Positions 1 to 9,033 of a stretch of DNA of 64,000 bases are shown in pieces. The notes beneath the pieces are model-generated. The model saw only the letters and a program-made list of their open reading frames with translations, did no database searches and had not been told where the DNA came from. Both the position numbers and the translations under genes were made by a program. Origin of the DNA: Phaeobacter inhibens DSM 16374 (GTDB lineage Bacteria > Pseudomonadota > Alphaproteobacteria > Rhodobacterales > Rhodobacteraceae); the NCBI RefSeq assembly GCF_000473105.1, contig NZ_KI421498.1, positions 372,001 through 436,000 of the forward strand, written 5' to 3'. Position 1 is the stretch's first letter. Each line of letters starts with the position of its first letter.

Positions 1-201
1 CTGGCGCAGTTTGGCGACCGTCTGGTCAATACCCGCTCCACCACATGGCGCGGATTGAGCGAGGCGGAGCGGGCGGAGGATCCCATGGCGCTGCTTAAGG
101 CCCATCCTACGCTGATGAAACGTCCGCTAATCAAATCAGGGGACGATCTGCATCTCGGCTGGGATGCCAAAACCAAGGCGGCCCTTGGCGTTGAGGGCTA
201 G
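1..201 (+). CDS. ArsC/YffB-family reductase-like protein, C-terminal part
   Basis: The open frame enters from the left edge and stops with TAG at 199-201, giving the last 66 residues. The sequence NTRSTTWRGLSEAE followed by a KRPLIK segment and a final LGWD...ALG stretch matches the C-terminal half of the arsenate-reductase-like ArsC/YffB/Spx thioredoxin-fold family. The N-terminal half with the catalytic cysteine lies outside the window, so activity cannot be judged. Members of the YffB branch are usually not true arsenate reductases. Partial gene; family call fairly confident, function unknown. Confidence 0.7.
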   Translation: MAQFGDRLVNTRSTTWRGLSEAERAEDPMALLKAHPTLMKRPLIKSGDDLHLGWDAKTKAALGVEG

Positions 202-241
202 GATCCCCATGTCAGTTCCAGAGTAGATGAGGAGAGCGGCA

Positions 242-610
242 ATGCGCAATGCAGCGCTGGTGCTGGGCATCGTGGCCGGGCTGATTGGGATGGTGGTTGG
301 GTTTGCGGGTTATGGTTATACCGCCGCCGTGGAGTATTTTGGCGAAATCGACGGGATTGCCCGGCAGGTCGATGATGTTGATCAGCTGCGGCTTTTGGCA
401 GTGATCTCGCCTATTCTGGCGCTGGCGGGCGGTGCGATGGCGCTGTCCCGCGCGCTGTGGGGCGGGGTGCTGTTGCTTGCGTCGGCGGCAGGGCTCTATG
501 CCGGGTTCGGGCTCAATGTCTTTACCATCTTCCCGATCTCACTGGCGCTTTTGGGCGGGCTGCTAGCGCTTGCTGCCGGCAAACCGGATGAGCCGAAGGC
601 GCATTTCTGA
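242..610 (+). CDS. small integral membrane protein, unknown function
   Basis: This encodes 122 residues with about four hydrophobic segments (roughly residues 2-24, 50-68, 70-88 and 93-112), so it is almost certainly an inner-membrane protein. An ATG at 227 is in frame, but the GAGGAG at 229-234 overlaps it and is well spaced for the ATG at 242, which I chose. It follows the ArsC-like gene by 40 bp in the same direction and may be cotranscribed. It ends before a strong bidirectional terminator. I do not recognise a functional domain. Confidence 0.6.
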   Translation: MRNAALVLGIVAGLIGMVVGFAGYGYTAAVEYFGEIDGIARQVDDVDQLRLLAVISPILALAGGAMALSRALWGGVLLLASAAGLYAGFGLNVFTIFPISLALLGGLLALAAGKPDEPKAHF

Positions 611-632
611 CCCGAGGTGACTAACGGTCATG

Positions 633-667
633 AAAAAAGGCGCCGCTGCGGATACAGGGCGCCTTTT
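633..667. terminator. bidirectional rho-independent terminator
   Basis: The stem AAAAGGCGCC (635-644) pairs with GGCGCCTTTT (658-667) around a 13-base loop. It has A- and T-runs on both sides, so it can serve the rightward membrane-protein gene and the leftward DoxX gene, which converge here. Confidence 0.8.
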
Positions 668-687
668 GTGTTTGAGAGCTCAGCAGA

Positions 688-1224
688 TCAGGCGGCGGCA
701 GGTGCCGTGGCGCGCCGCGCCAGCGCATCCAGCGACAGGGGGCCGGCACCCTTGAAGACGAGAACGAGCAGCAGGAATGTCCACATAACCCGCTGATCCA
801 CCAGACCGATGGAATTGTCAAAGAGACTGCCCAGTTTCACACCATGCCCGGTGACATCGACAATGGTCTGCACCCAGATGAAGCCAATGGTGCCAAGCGC
901 GGCCAGACGGGTGAACAACCCAACAAGGATCAGCGCAGGCAGCACGTATTCGGCAATCGTCCCGGCAAAGATCACCAGCCGCTGAAGGATATTGAGCTGG
1001 GAGACATCATAAAGCACAGCCTCGGCAGCTTTGGGAAAGATCTGACCAAACGCCCCGGCAGAGGGCGAAAAGATCGACCCGTCAATCTTCAGCCCGGCTG
1101 AGTTCCAGTAATAGACCAGTAAAACAGCGGCAAAGACCAGCCTCGCCAGGGTCGGGATGATGAACGCCGACAATCTGTCAGCCCTGCCGGTGAGAGAGGT
1201 ATAAGAGGAAACAAGCGCGTGCAT
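688..1224 (-). CDS. DoxX-family membrane protein (last gene of bufferin operon)
   Basis: This is a 178-residue protein with four predicted membrane segments and the DoxX layout: an N-terminal LARLVFAAVLLVYYWNSAG helix, then AGTIAEYVLPALILVGLFTRLAALG, a third helix, and a C-terminal helix ending in FKGAGPLSLDAL. DoxX proteins are often the last gene of bufferin clusters (sometimes called BufD) and may supply reducing or oxidising power at the membrane; that role is inferred. It begins 3 bp after the stop of the DUF2063 gene, which places it firmly in the operon running from 3202 down to 688. Confidence 0.8.
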   Translation of the reverse strand: MHALVSSYTSLTGRADRLSAFIIPTLARLVFAAVLLVYYWNSAGLKIDGSIFSPSAGAFGQIFPKAAEAVLYDVSQLNILQRLVIFAGTIAEYVLPALILVGLFTRLAALGTIGFIWVQTIVDVTGHGVKLGSLFDNSIGLVDQRVMWTFLLLVLVFKGAGPLSLDALARRATAPAAA

Positions 1225-1227
1225 CGG

Positions 1228-1983
1228 TTATCCTTTGCGATCTAGGTCAATGATTGCACCGCCTTGCAACAACAGGGCGAGCGTATGAGAGAGGTCAAAA
1301 TCCGGGTGGTCGGCCTGCACCTCGGTCAGGGCCTCTTCCAATGTGGCACCGGAGGTGAGGGCGGTGATCCAGTCCGCGCCACCCGGAGGTAGCTCCTGAA
1401 TGATGGGGTCGAATTCGGGCCGGGTGATCAGCACATCCTGCGCCATATGCCGGGGCTTGGGAGCGTTCTCTTCGGTGTTGAAGCGCCAGATATCATAGAT
1501 CGGCCAGGGTGAGCCCAGCAGGGCAACGGCGGGGGCCAGCGTCAGCCGGGTCGCCATCAGCGCCTCCGGGGGCAGGGCTGCCAGACGCGCCGGGGCAACC
1601 GCTGTGGCGTCGCCTGCGTGATACGCCCGGCGAAGGGCGAGGTCGAGCCGCGCCGCATCGGGCAGATAGCCGAGGTGTTTCAGCTGCTCCATCCCGGCGA
1701 GAAACGCGGGAAATTCAGCGCCATAGTGCATCATCAGCGGCGAGGAGGGCGGATGGGCGCGCAGGTACATGCCCGCCAGCCCGTCGAGGTTCTGCTTACC
1801 CAGCAGTTTGCCAATCAGGGGAAAGGCGCTGTGCATCGCCTCGGAAAGGGAGACCGCGATATTATTGCGATAGACGCTGAACCGCCGCCCGGCGGGCTGG
1901 CCTGTCGCATCCAGCAGTCCCTCCGGCACCGGCTGGCCCGCGTCCATCATGGCGTGGGTGAATTCTGTCTGGCTTACAGTCAT
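1228..1983 (-). CDS. bufC: DUF2063 family protein, BufC-like partner of the MNIO enzyme
   Basis: This encodes 251 residues. The N-terminal half carries RRFSVYRNNI (near residue 30) and the HPPSSPLMMHYG segment (near residue 85), typical of the DUF2063 'putative DNA-binding' domain. In bufferin and other MNIO clusters this family acts as the partner that presents the precursor to the DUF692 enzyme; DNA binding has little support. The ATG at 1983 overlaps the stop of the upstream enzyme gene by 4 bases (ATGA, 1980-1983), so I chose it over upstream in-frame starts. The overlap suggests translational coupling. Confidence 0.85.
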   Translation of the reverse strand: MTVSQTEFTHAMMDAGQPVPEGLLDATGQPAGRRFSVYRNNIAVSLSEAMHSAFPLIGKLLGKQNLDGLAGMYLRAHPPSSPLMMHYGAEFPAFLAGMEQLKHLGYLPDAARLDLALRRAYHAGDATAVAPARLAALPPEALMATRLTLAPAVALLGSPWPIYDIWRFNTEENAPKPRHMAQDVLITRPEFDPIIQELPPGGADWITALTSGATLEEALTEVQADHPDFDLSHTLALLLQGGAIIDLDRKG

Positions 1984-2828
1984 GCCGACACGCGCTCCAG
2001 CGCGGTTGCGGCGCGGGTGGCCTCGGCTGCCAACACAGGCCAGTCGGGCACATCGGTGTCCCATTCGACCAGCACAGGTTTGGGGCCGGATTTCGCCAGC
2101 GTATAATCCAGCAGCGCCCAGACCGGATCCACCACCTCAGCGCCGTGGCTGTCGATCAGCAGCGGCTTGCCGTGGTCGTCTTCATCCTCGTCATGGCCGC
2201 CAAGGTGGATTTCACCGACCTGATCCAGAGCAAAGGCGTCGATATAACCCTGAGGCGAAAAATCGAGATTGGTGGCGGAGACAAAGACATTGTTCACATC
2301 CAAGAGCAGCCCGCAGCCGGTGCGGCGGGTGATCTCGGTCAGAAACTCCGGCTCGGACCAGCTGCTCTCGGCAAAAGCGAGGTAGCTGGAGGGGTTTTCC
2401 AGCAGCATCCGGCGGCCGATGGTGTCCTGCACCTGATTGATATGATCGCAGACCCGCGCCAGCGTGGCATCCGTATAGGGCAGCGGCAGCAGATCGTTGT
2501 AAAAATGGCTGTCATGGGTGGACCAGGCGAGATGCTCAGAAAAACTGGCGGGATTGAGCCAGCCGACCAGATGTTTCAGCCGTGCCAGATGATCGGCGTC
2601 CAATGGCCCTTCGCCGCCGATAGAGAGGCCGACGCCATGGACGGAGATGGCAAACTGTTCGCAGAGGTGGCGCAGCTGCGCGATCGGGCGGCCACCGTCG
2701 CCCATGTAGTTTTCGGCGTGGATTTCCAGCCATTTCACCGGGCCTGCATCGGCGAGGATATCGGCAAAATGCTGCGGCTTGTAGCCAACACCTGTGGCAG
2801 CAGGCAGGAAAGGGGCGGCGTCCAGCAT
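1980..2828 (-). CDS. bufB: DUF692 multinuclear non-heme iron oxidase (MNIO), BufB-like peptide-modifying enzyme
   Basis: This is a 282-residue TIM-barrel protein of the DUF692/MNIO family. Family motifs in order are HAENY (37-41), HGVGLSIGG (64-72), SEHLAWS (97-103), LENPSSY (143-149), DVNN (177-180), EIHLGGH (206-212), SHGAEV (227-232) and EWDTD (255-259). They supply the His, Asp, Glu and Asn ligands of the iron cluster. MNIO enzymes oxidatively modify cysteines in ribosomally made peptides; in bufferins they form thiooxazole heterocycles on the BufA precursor. The gene lies 68 bp downstream of the precursor gene and overlaps bufC by 4 bp. Substrate assignment is from the neighbourhood. Confidence 0.9.
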   Translation of the reverse strand: MLDAAPFLPAATGVGYKPQHFADILADAGPVKWLEIHAENYMGDGGRPIAQLRHLCEQFAISVHGVGLSIGGEGPLDADHLARLKHLVGWLNPASFSEHLAWSTHDSHFYNDLLPLPYTDATLARVCDHINQVQDTIGRRMLLENPSSYLAFAESSWSEPEFLTEITRRTGCGLLLDVNNVFVSATNLDFSPQGYIDAFALDQVGEIHLGGHDEDEDDHGKPLLIDSHGAEVVDPVWALLDYTLAKSGPKPVLVEWDTDVPDWPVLAAEATRAATALERVSA

Positions 2829-2853
2829 GGCAGGTCCTCTGATCCGGTTACAG

Positions 2854-2878
2854 AAAGGGCGGGAGACTACCCCCGCCC
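2854..2878 (-). terminator. hairpin between bufferin precursor and enzyme genes (partial terminator)
   Basis: Read on the minus strand, GGGCGGG pairs with CCCGCCC across an 8-base loop, followed by TTTCTG. It sits between the stop of the precursor gene (2897) and the start of the MNIO gene (2828). A leaky terminator or 3'-end stabiliser here would let the precursor be made in excess over its enzyme. The T-run is short, so the function is inferred. Confidence 0.5.
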
Positions 2879-2896
2879 TCGGCCTTAAGCCTTTGC

Positions 2897-3202
2897 TTAT
2901 GCAGGCAGGTCACGCTCCAGCGGCTCCAGCGAGCCCTTGCGGTCGCCGCCATCCGCCATTGCAGGCAGGTCCATGCCTTCACAGCTGCCTGCGTCCACCA
3001 GGGTCCAGGCGTTGCCTTGATAGTCAACGGTGGAGGTGCCGGCGCAGGTGGTGCCGGGACCGGCGGCGCAGTCATTCTGGCCAGCCAGGGAGACGCCATA
3101 GCATTTCTCTTTGGACTGAGCGGCGGCTGGGGTGACCATGGCAGAGGTCAGCGCGGCAGCAACGGCACCAGCGACGGCGAGGGATTTTGCAGTGTTGGAC
3201 AT
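2897..3202 (-). CDS. bufA: bufferin-type secreted Cys-rich precursor (DUF2282, BufA1-like)
   Basis: This encodes 101 residues. The N-terminus (1-28) is a Sec-type signal ending AAA-Q, and four cysteines follow at 34, 45, 53 and 74 in the contexts [20 protein letters not shown] and GSCEG. This is the pattern of DUF2282 bufferins, periplasmic copper-binding RiPPs whose cysteines are modified by a DUF692 enzyme. A 27-residue acidic and charged tail follows the last cysteine. It is the first gene of the operon with bufB, bufC and DoxX. A role in buffering copper or another metal is inferred from the family. Confidence 0.88.
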   Translation of the reverse strand: MSNTAKSLAVAGAVAAALTSAMVTPAAAQSKEKCYGVSLAGQNDCAAGPGTTCAGTSTVDYQGNAWTLVDAGSCEGMDLPAMADGGDRKGSLEPLERDLPA

Positions 3203-3367
3203 CGGTGTCTTCCTTCTTTGGAATTTGGTTGCGAGGCGGTTGTTACAGGTCAGACATTAGCTCAGGCCGAGAAGTCTTTGAATTCACGAGCCTGTGTCTC
3301 ACGCGGGCGTCAGCAGCTGTGACCGTATATTACAACCTTCCGGCTGCTGAACCCTTAAAACCATGCG

Positions 3368-3400
3368 CAAAAAGAAACCGGCCCCGCAAGTGGGGGCCGG
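3368..3400 (-). terminator. rho-independent terminator of thrS
   Basis: On the minus strand the stem CCGGCCCC/GGGGCCGG (3378-3385 with 3393-3400) is followed by a T-rich tract (TTTCTTTTT). It lies 36 bp past the thrS stop and is oriented to end that transcript before the bufferin promoter region (3203-3365). Confidence 0.8.
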
Positions 3401-3436
3401 TAAATCGGTAAAGATCAGCAAAAGACCGCAGAAATG

Positions 3437-5383
3437 TTACAGAAGATCCGGCGGAGTTGCCTCAACCGCCAGTGCTTTTGTTACAGCGTCCAGCGCCTCG
3501 ACCTTGGTCTGCTTCTCGCCAAGACGCCGGACGGAGACGGTGCGCTCCTCGACTTCGCGGTGGCCCACGGCCAGAATGACAGGCACCTTGCCCACCGAAT
3601 GCTCGCGGACCTTGTAGTTGATCTTCTCGTTGCGGATGTCGGCCTCGGCCCGCACACCGGCGGCGCGCAGGGTTTCAACCACTTCGTTCACATAATCATC
3701 CGCGTCCGATGTGATGGAGGCGACAACCACCTGACGCGGGGCCAGCCAGAACGGCAGCTTGCCTGCGTGTTCTTCGATCAGGATGCCAATGAAACGTTCG
3801 AAACTGCCCAGCGTGGCGCGGTGCAGCATGAACGGGCGATGCTTGCTGCCGTCCTGACCGATGAAATTCGCATCCAGCCGTTCCGGCAGGTTGGGATCCA
3901 CCTGCAGGGTGCCGCACTGCCAGTTCCGCCCAATGGCGTCGGTCAGGGTGAATTCCAGCTTGGGACCGTAAAAGGCACCTTCGCCCTCCAGCAGCTCATA
4001 CTCATAGCCCGCCGCCTTGCAGGCATCACCAAGCGCCTTTTCCACCAGATCCCAGCTTTCATCGCTGCCGATCCGCTTTTCCGGGCGGGTCGAGAGCTTG
4101 ATGGTCCAGTCATGGAAACCGAGGTCGGCATAGACTTTGGACAGGAAAGCGATGAATTTTGCAGTTTCAGATTCGATCTGATCCTCGGCGCAGAAGATAT
4201 GGCCATCATCCTGAGTGAACCCACGCACCCGCATAATACCATGCAGCGCGCCCGAGGGTTCATAGCGCGCACAGGAGCCGAATTCGGCCATGCGCAGCGG
4301 CAGATCGCGGTAGGATTTGAGGCCCTGATTAAACACCTGCACGTGGCAGGGGCAGTTCATCGGCTTCAGCGCGTTCACGGCCTTTTCACGGGCGTGATCC
4401 TCGTCGACCTCAACGATGAACATGTTTTCCTGGTATTTGTCCCAGTGGCCCGAGGCCTCCCACAGTTTGCGGTCCACCACCTGCGGGGTGTTCACCTCCA
4501 CATAGCCGTCGCGGTCCTGCATGCGGCGCATGTAGTCCTGCAAGGTGGTATAGATTTTCCAGCCGTTGGGATGCCAGAAGATCTGGCCGGGTGCCTCTTC
4601 CTGCATGTGGAACAGGTTCATCTCGCGGCCAAGCTTGCGGTGGTCGCGCTTGGCGGCCTCTTCCAGCATGTGGAGGTGGGCTTTCAGCTTCTCCTTGCCG
4701 GTGAAGGCAACGCCATAGATCCGCTGCAGCATGGCGCGGTCGCTGTCGCCGCGCCAATAGGCGCCTGCGATGGACATCAGCTTGAAGGCATCGCCCGGCA
4801 GCTGGCCGGTGTGCTGCAGGTGCGGGCCGCGGCAGAGATCCTGCCAGTCGCCATGCCAGTACATCCGCAGAGGTTCATCACCGGGGATGCTCTCGATCAG
4901 CTCGACCTTATAGGGTTCGTTCAGGTCGGTGTAATGCTGGATCGCGCGGTCGCGGTCCCAGACCTCGGTCCGGACTTCATCACGTTTGTTGATGATCTCT
5001 TTCATCTTTTTCTCGATGGTGCCGAGATCTTCGGGGGTGAAAGGCTCGGCGCGATCAAAGTCGTAGTACCAGCCGTTTTCAATAACCGGGCCGATGGTGA
5101 CCTTGGTGTCGGGCCAGATATCCTGCACAGCACGCGCCATCACATGGGCCAGATCGTGACGGATCAGCTCATTGGCCTGCTCTTCGTCTTTCATGGTGTG
5201 GATGGCGATGGCGGCATCGGAATCGATGGGCCATTGCAGGTCCCAATGCGCACCGTTCACGGTGGCGGAGATCGCCTTCTTGGCCAGCGAGGTCGAGATG
5301 GACGCGGCGACCTCGGCAGGGGTGACGCCTGCGTCATAGGATCGTGCATTGCCATCGGGGAAGGTGAGAGAGACTTGGGCCAT
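3437..5383 (-). CDS. thrS: threonyl-tRNA synthetase
   Basis: This encodes 648 residues, close to the usual length of bacterial ThrRS. It has an N-terminal TGS domain (about 1-60) and an editing domain with the [11 protein letters not shown] segment. The class II catalytic core carries the zinc-binding cysteine in [10 protein letters not shown] and motif 2 in [10 protein letters not shown], and the C-terminal anticodon-binding domain starts around RQVVVASI. It charges tRNA-Thr in the cytoplasm. The ATG at 5383 gives the standard N-terminus [11 protein letters not shown]. It appears monocistronic, with its own terminator downstream. A 706-codon frame on the opposite strand is a shadow. Confidence 0.97.
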   Translation of the reverse strand: MAQVSLTFPDGNARSYDAGVTPAEVAASISTSLAKKAISATVNGAHWDLQWPIDSDAAIAIHTMKDEEQANELIRHDLAHVMARAVQDIWPDTKVTIGPVIENGWYYDFDRAEPFTPEDLGTIEKKMKEIINKRDEVRTEVWDRDRAIQHYTDLNEPYKVELIESIPGDEPLRMYWHGDWQDLCRGPHLQHTGQLPGDAFKLMSIAGAYWRGDSDRAMLQRIYGVAFTGKEKLKAHLHMLEEAAKRDHRKLGREMNLFHMQEEAPGQIFWHPNGWKIYTTLQDYMRRMQDRDGYVEVNTPQVVDRKLWEASGHWDKYQENMFIVEVDEDHAREKAVNALKPMNCPCHVQVFNQGLKSYRDLPLRMAEFGSCARYEPSGALHGIMRVRGFTQDDGHIFCAEDQIESETAKFIAFLSKVYADLGFHDWTIKLSTRPEKRIGSDESWDLVEKALGDACKAAGYEYELLEGEGAFYGPKLEFTLTDAIGRNWQCGTLQVDPNLPERLDANFIGQDGSKHRPFMLHRATLGSFERFIGILIEEHAGKLPFWLAPRQVVVASITSDADDYVNEVVETLRAAGVRAEADIRNEKINYKVREHSVGKVPVILAVGHREVEERTVSVRRLGEKQTKVEALDAVTKALAVEATPPDLL

Positions 5384-5555
5384 ATATCGGCACTCCTCGT
5401 CGGTTTGGCGCCCACAGAACGCCCGGTTGCGGGTTATGGTGTTTTGTCCGTTTGGCAGGGGCGCGCGAGGCTGTCAAGCGGGCGAGGGGCCTGCCCCGCG
5501 CACTCCCTGGGATATTTTGGGCCAGAAGATGTAAAAGCCGGATCAGGGGCCTAGA

Positions 5556-6560
5556 TCAGGGGGCGGGGGCTGGCACGCCTTCGCGGATCATGGCTGAGTA
5601 GTCTGGCGTGATGCCCTGCGCCTGCGCCCTGGCCGTAATACTGCCGCGTTTGCGCAGCTCCTCGGTGCTGTAGCCTGCCGCCAATACCCCCTGATCATGG
5701 GCGTATTCGGGCAGGTAGCCATTGGCCAGCACCCGCCAGTCCAGCGGCACGTCCTGCACGATGGTGCGGATCATCGTCATCACCACGGTGGTGCAGTTTG
5801 AGGTGAGCGAGTTGTACCACTGCGGCTGTGCGGCCAGCCGGTTGGCGGCCTCGACATATTGCATCAGCAGCGCTCGGGCGGTGTCCGGATCTGTGTCGAT
5901 ACGAAACAGCTGCACATCCTCGCCACGGGCATTTGTGCGGGTGCCCACCACATCGCGCTCATCGGCGGCGATCAGCACCAGCGTGTTGGTCTTGAACAGA
6001 TCCGCGATTGGGGAGAAACCGCCGCCGACCTGACGCCGCACCTCAACCGACCAGGCAATATGCGCACCCTCCTCAAAGCCGAAGCTGACCACCATATGGG
6101 CCATCTCCGGCCCCGCCCAATAGGACATGAAGAGATCTACGCTGTTCAGTTGACTGAGGTCATAGCTGCGGGTTTCCCAGCGGGGGGTGAACTCGGTTGG
6201 GGTGGACCAGTCGAAATTGCGCACGTCTGTCAGCGTCAGAATATCGCCGTCGCGGGTGCCAGTGACCTGCCGCGCAACATCGGGCGACCATTGCGCCTCG
6301 GCCGGTGGGGTCAGGCTCGCCCACCACCAGATCAGCGCCGCAAGTGCGAGACAGAAGGTCGAAAGCCCACGCAGCGCGCGGCCCCGGATCACCGCCCAGA
6401 GGGTTGCCAGACCGAGGCCCGCAAAGCCGGAGGCCGCAGCCGTACGCCAGAGGCTGTCAACCGGCAGCCGATACCACAGCGCCATGGCCCCCCAGAGGGT
6501 GGTCAAAAGGATCAGCAGGCAGAGGAGACCGAGACAGAAAAGACGAAGGGCACGGGGCAA
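5556..6560 (-). CDS. DUF4105 membrane-anchored protein
   Basis: This encodes 334 residues: two or three N-terminal hydrophobic helices (about 5-27, 38-58 and 68-85), then a periplasmic domain with WSVEVRR, FRIDTDPDTARALL and WYNSLTSNCTT. The last segment, with a conserved Asn-Cys, is typical of DUF4105, related to the N-terminal domain of Lnb lacto-N-biosidase and possibly papain-like. I chose a TTG start at 6560 because AGGAG lies 7 bases upstream and no better ATG precedes the first helix. Function unknown. The 172 bp between it and thrS hold only a diverged copy-like GATATTTT...GAAGATG motif. Confidence 0.7.
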   Translation of the reverse strand: MPRALRLFCLGLLCLLILLTTLWGAMALWYRLPVDSLWRTAAASGFAGLGLATLWAVIRGRALRGLSTFCLALAALIWWWASLTPPAEAQWSPDVARQVTGTRDGDILTLTDVRNFDWSTPTEFTPRWETRSYDLSQLNSVDLFMSYWAGPEMAHMVVSFGFEEGAHIAWSVEVRRQVGGGFSPIADLFKTNTLVLIAADERDVVGTRTNARGEDVQLFRIDTDPDTARALLMQYVEAANRLAAQPQWYNSLTSNCTTVVMTMIRTIVQDVPLDWRVLANGYLPEYAHDQGVLAAGYSTEELRKRGSITARAQAQGITPDYSAMIREGVPAPAP

Positions 6561-6803
6561 GGGCTGGCTCCTGATTGTGGGGCAAAGGCGAATATCGCGC
6601 GGACCCTAGGCAGGGCGGCGATGGGTCGCAAGGCTCCTGCGCCGGACAAAAGTCGCCAAATGTGAAGGCGTTGCCTCACTGCATCTTGGTGACCTGTGCC
6701 GGAAGGGCATGGGGCAGCGCTGAAACACGCCATTGCCGTGGCGCCGTTGCCGTGGCAGATCTGGGGGCCTGTGATTTGGCAAATTTTTTGCGCGGGGGAG
6801 ACC

Positions 6804-7583
6804 ATGGCCGCACCTCAATTTCTGGACACCGATACGGGCCGCCGCCTGGCCTATCATCTGACCCCCGCAAGCGGCGATGCAACGGCGCCGATGGTGGTGT
6901 TTCTGGGCGGGCTGAAATCCGACATGGAAGGCACCAAGGCGATACATCTGGAAGCCTGGACCAAGGCGCGGGGCTTGGGCTTTCTGCGGTTTGACTATTC
7001 CGGCCACGGTGAAAGCTCCGGCACGTTTGAAGAGGGCTGCATCGGCGACTGGCATCAGGACACGCTGGCGGCGGTACAGGCGCTGACGAAGGGGCAAATT
7101 CTGCCTGTTGGATCCTCCATGGGGGGGTGGCAGGCGCTGCTCTTGGCGCGGGCCCTGCCCGAACGGGTGGCCGGTCTGGTCACCATCGCCGCCGCACCCG
7201 ATTTTACCGAGGATGGCTATTGGGCCAATTTCACCGATGCCCAGAAGGCGGAGCTGGAGGCACACGGACAGGTCGAACTGCCAAGCGACTATATGGAGCC
7301 TTATGTGATCACCAAACGCATGATCGAGGATGGGCGAAATCATCTGGTGTTGCGCGATCCGCTGGTGCTGTCGATGCCGGTGCGTTGCCTGCAAGGCACC
7401 GCCGATACCGCCGTCAGCACCGAAACCGCACTGCGGTTGCTGGATCATGCCACCTGCGCCGATATGCGCCTGCAACTGGTCAAAGATGCCGATCACCGGT
7501 TTTCGGATCCCGCCTGTCTGGCCCTGATCGAAACGGCTGTTGCAGAGGTTCTGGGGCTATCTGGCGCGGATGCGATCAGCTAA
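6804..7583 (+). CDS. alpha/beta hydrolase
   Basis: This encodes 259 residues with the alpha/beta hydrolase order: the strand MVVFLGGLKSDMEGTKA with the oxyanion-hole region, FDYSGHGESSG, the nucleophile elbow GSSMGGW, an acid in QGTADTAV, and a late histidine in KDADHRFSD. The closest general group is short-chain serine hydrolases such as palmitoyl-thioesterase-like proteins. The ATG at 6804 follows GGGGGAG with short spacing; an in-frame upstream start at 6696 would add 36 unlikely residues. Substrate unknown. It is followed by a VOC gene and a second hydrolase in the same direction. Confidence 0.8.
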   Translation: MAAPQFLDTDTGRRLAYHLTPASGDATAPMVVFLGGLKSDMEGTKAIHLEAWTKARGLGFLRFDYSGHGESSGTFEEGCIGDWHQDTLAAVQALTKGQILPVGSSMGGWQALLLARALPERVAGLVTIAAAPDFTEDGYWANFTDAQKAELEAHGQVELPSDYMEPYVITKRMIEDGRNHLVLRDPLVLSMPVRCLQGTADTAVSTETALRLLDHATCADMRLQLVKDADHRFSDPACLALIETAVAEVLGLSGADAIS

Positions 7584-7687
7584 GCTATGGGGAAGGCCTC
7601 GCTACAGGTTGCAATCTAACCCGCAGCAGGATCTGTAAATATTATGAGGCCTCCCTCGTTTGGGGGCCGCGGGCAGGAGAGGACGCG

Positions 7688-8131
7688 ATGGAACAACGCA
7701 TCAGCCTGATCACCCTCGGGGTGCCGGATATGGAGCAGGCCGCCGCCTTCTACGAGGCGCTTGGCTGGCAGCGGGCGGAGAGCCCCGATGGCGTCATTGC
7801 GTTTGACCTGATTTCGCAGACCTTGGGGCTTTATCCGCTCTCGTCCTTGGCCGAGGATATTGGTCTGCCGGTGGAGGAACTGGGCACCGGGGCGATGACA
7901 CTCAGCCACAACACCCGCAGTGCTGCGGATGTGGCCACGCTTCTGGCCAAGGCCGAGGCGGCGGGCGCGAGTGTCCTGCGCCCGGCAGGAGAGGTGTTCT
8001 GGGGGGGCACCATCGGCTATTTTCGCGCGCCCGACGGCCATATCTGGGAAATTGCGCATAACCCGTTCTCGCCGCTGTCTGACGCAGGCGCGTTTCGCTG
8101 GAACGGCTACGGGACCGAGGCAGGGGGATAG
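7688..8131 (+). CDS. VOC (glyoxalase/bleomycin-resistance) family protein
   Basis: This encodes 147 residues with the vicinal-oxygen-chelate fold. It opens with SLITLGVPDMEQAAAFYEALGW, and the second module contains GYFRAPDGHIWEIAHNP, with the metal-ligand Glu in the usual WEIAHNP position. The family includes glyoxalases, dioxygenases and resistance proteins, so the reaction is not known. The ATG at 7688 is supported by GGAGAGG about 10 bases upstream. The hydrolase gene starts 6 bp after its stop, so they are probably cotranscribed. Confidence 0.8.
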   Translation: MEQRISLITLGVPDMEQAAAFYEALGWQRAESPDGVIAFDLISQTLGLYPLSSLAEDIGLPVEELGTGAMTLSHNTRSAADVATLLAKAEAAGASVLRPAGEVFWGGTIGYFRAPDGHIWEIAHNPFSPLSDAGAFRWNGYGTEAGG

Positions 8132-8137
8132 GCGCGG

Positions 8138-9013
8138 GTGGCGGATCAACTGGGCAGAGCAGGGCAGACCGAAACGCGCGCAGGCGGGCAGGGCATTGCC
8201 CCCTTAGTGATGCTGCCGGGGCTGATGGGCACGGCAGAGGTCTTCGTGCCGCAGCTGCGGGCGCTCTCTGGTGTGATGCCAACCATGGTGGCGCCGCTGC
8301 TGGGGGGCGAGCGGATTGAGACCATCGCCGATCATCTGCTGACACAGCTGCCAGCGCGGTTTTCGCTGGCCGGGCTGTCGATGGGCGGCATCGTTGCGAT
8401 GGAAATCCTGCGTCGCGCGCCGGAGCGGGTGAGCAGGCTTTGCCTGATATCGACCAGCCCCTTGCCCGATACGCCGACGCAGGCCGCTGAGTGGGAGCCG
8501 CTGATCATCGCAGCCCGCAGTGGTCGGCTGGAGGATGTTCTGCGCAGCTGCCTGCCGGTGGAGTGTCTCGCGCCGTCGCCGCAGCGGCTTGATATCCTCA
8601 ACATGATCTACCAGCAGGGCTGCACACTTGGGTCGGAGCTGTTCGTGGCGCAGGCGCGGGCCTTGCAACGGCGCACCGATCAGCAGGCGGCGCTGCGCCG
8701 CTTCAAAGGGCCAACGCTGATCCTCTGCGGTGCGCAGGACCGGCTGACCCCGCTGAAACGTCATGAATTCATGGCCGCCCTGATGCCAAACGCCCGGCTA
8801 CGCGTGATTGAGGGAGCAGGCCATCTGCCAACGCTGGAACAACCGGATCAGGTGACCGGCGCCATGGCCGAGTGGTTGGCCGAGGTCGCTCCCCGTCAGG
8901 ACGCAAGGTCGGACCCGGCGCCAGATATCGCAAGCGCCGCAGCGAGCGAGGCGCAGTCCTCAGCGCCGCCGTTGCCACCATTGACGCTGACAAACCCGCT
9001 AAAGACAAACTAA
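8138..9013 (+). CDS. alpha/beta hydrolase with proline/alanine-rich tail
   Basis: This encodes 291 residues from a GTG at 8138. The core shows VMLPGLMGTAEVF, the nucleophile elbow AGLSMGGIVAME, ISTSPLPDTP, LILCGAQDRLTP with the catalytic Asp, and EGAGHLPTLEQPDQV with the catalytic His. The last 45 residues are low-complexity and look disordered. The family fits esterases, lactonases or dienelactone-type hydrolases; the substrate is unknown. It closes a three-gene rightward group and converges with the DUF6151 gene 20 bp away. Confidence 0.8.
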   Translation: MADQLGRAGQTETRAGGQGIAPLVMLPGLMGTAEVFVPQLRALSGVMPTMVAPLLGGERIETIADHLLTQLPARFSLAGLSMGGIVAMEILRRAPERVSRLCLISTSPLPDTPTQAAEWEPLIIAARSGRLEDVLRSCLPVECLAPSPQRLDILNMIYQQGCTLGSELFVAQARALQRRTDQQAALRRFKGPTLILCGAQDRLTPLKRHEFMAALMPNARLRVIEGAGHLPTLEQPDQVTGAMAEWLAEVAPRQDARSDPAPDIASAAASEAQSSAPPLPPLTLTNPLKTN

Positions 9014-9033
9014 ATCAGTGGATTGTAAGAGGT

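Noticed and set aside
3434-5554. 706-codon open frame on the plus strand
   Set aside because: It is antisense to thrS, whose conserved domains are unmistakable; long antisense frames are common in GC-rich DNA.
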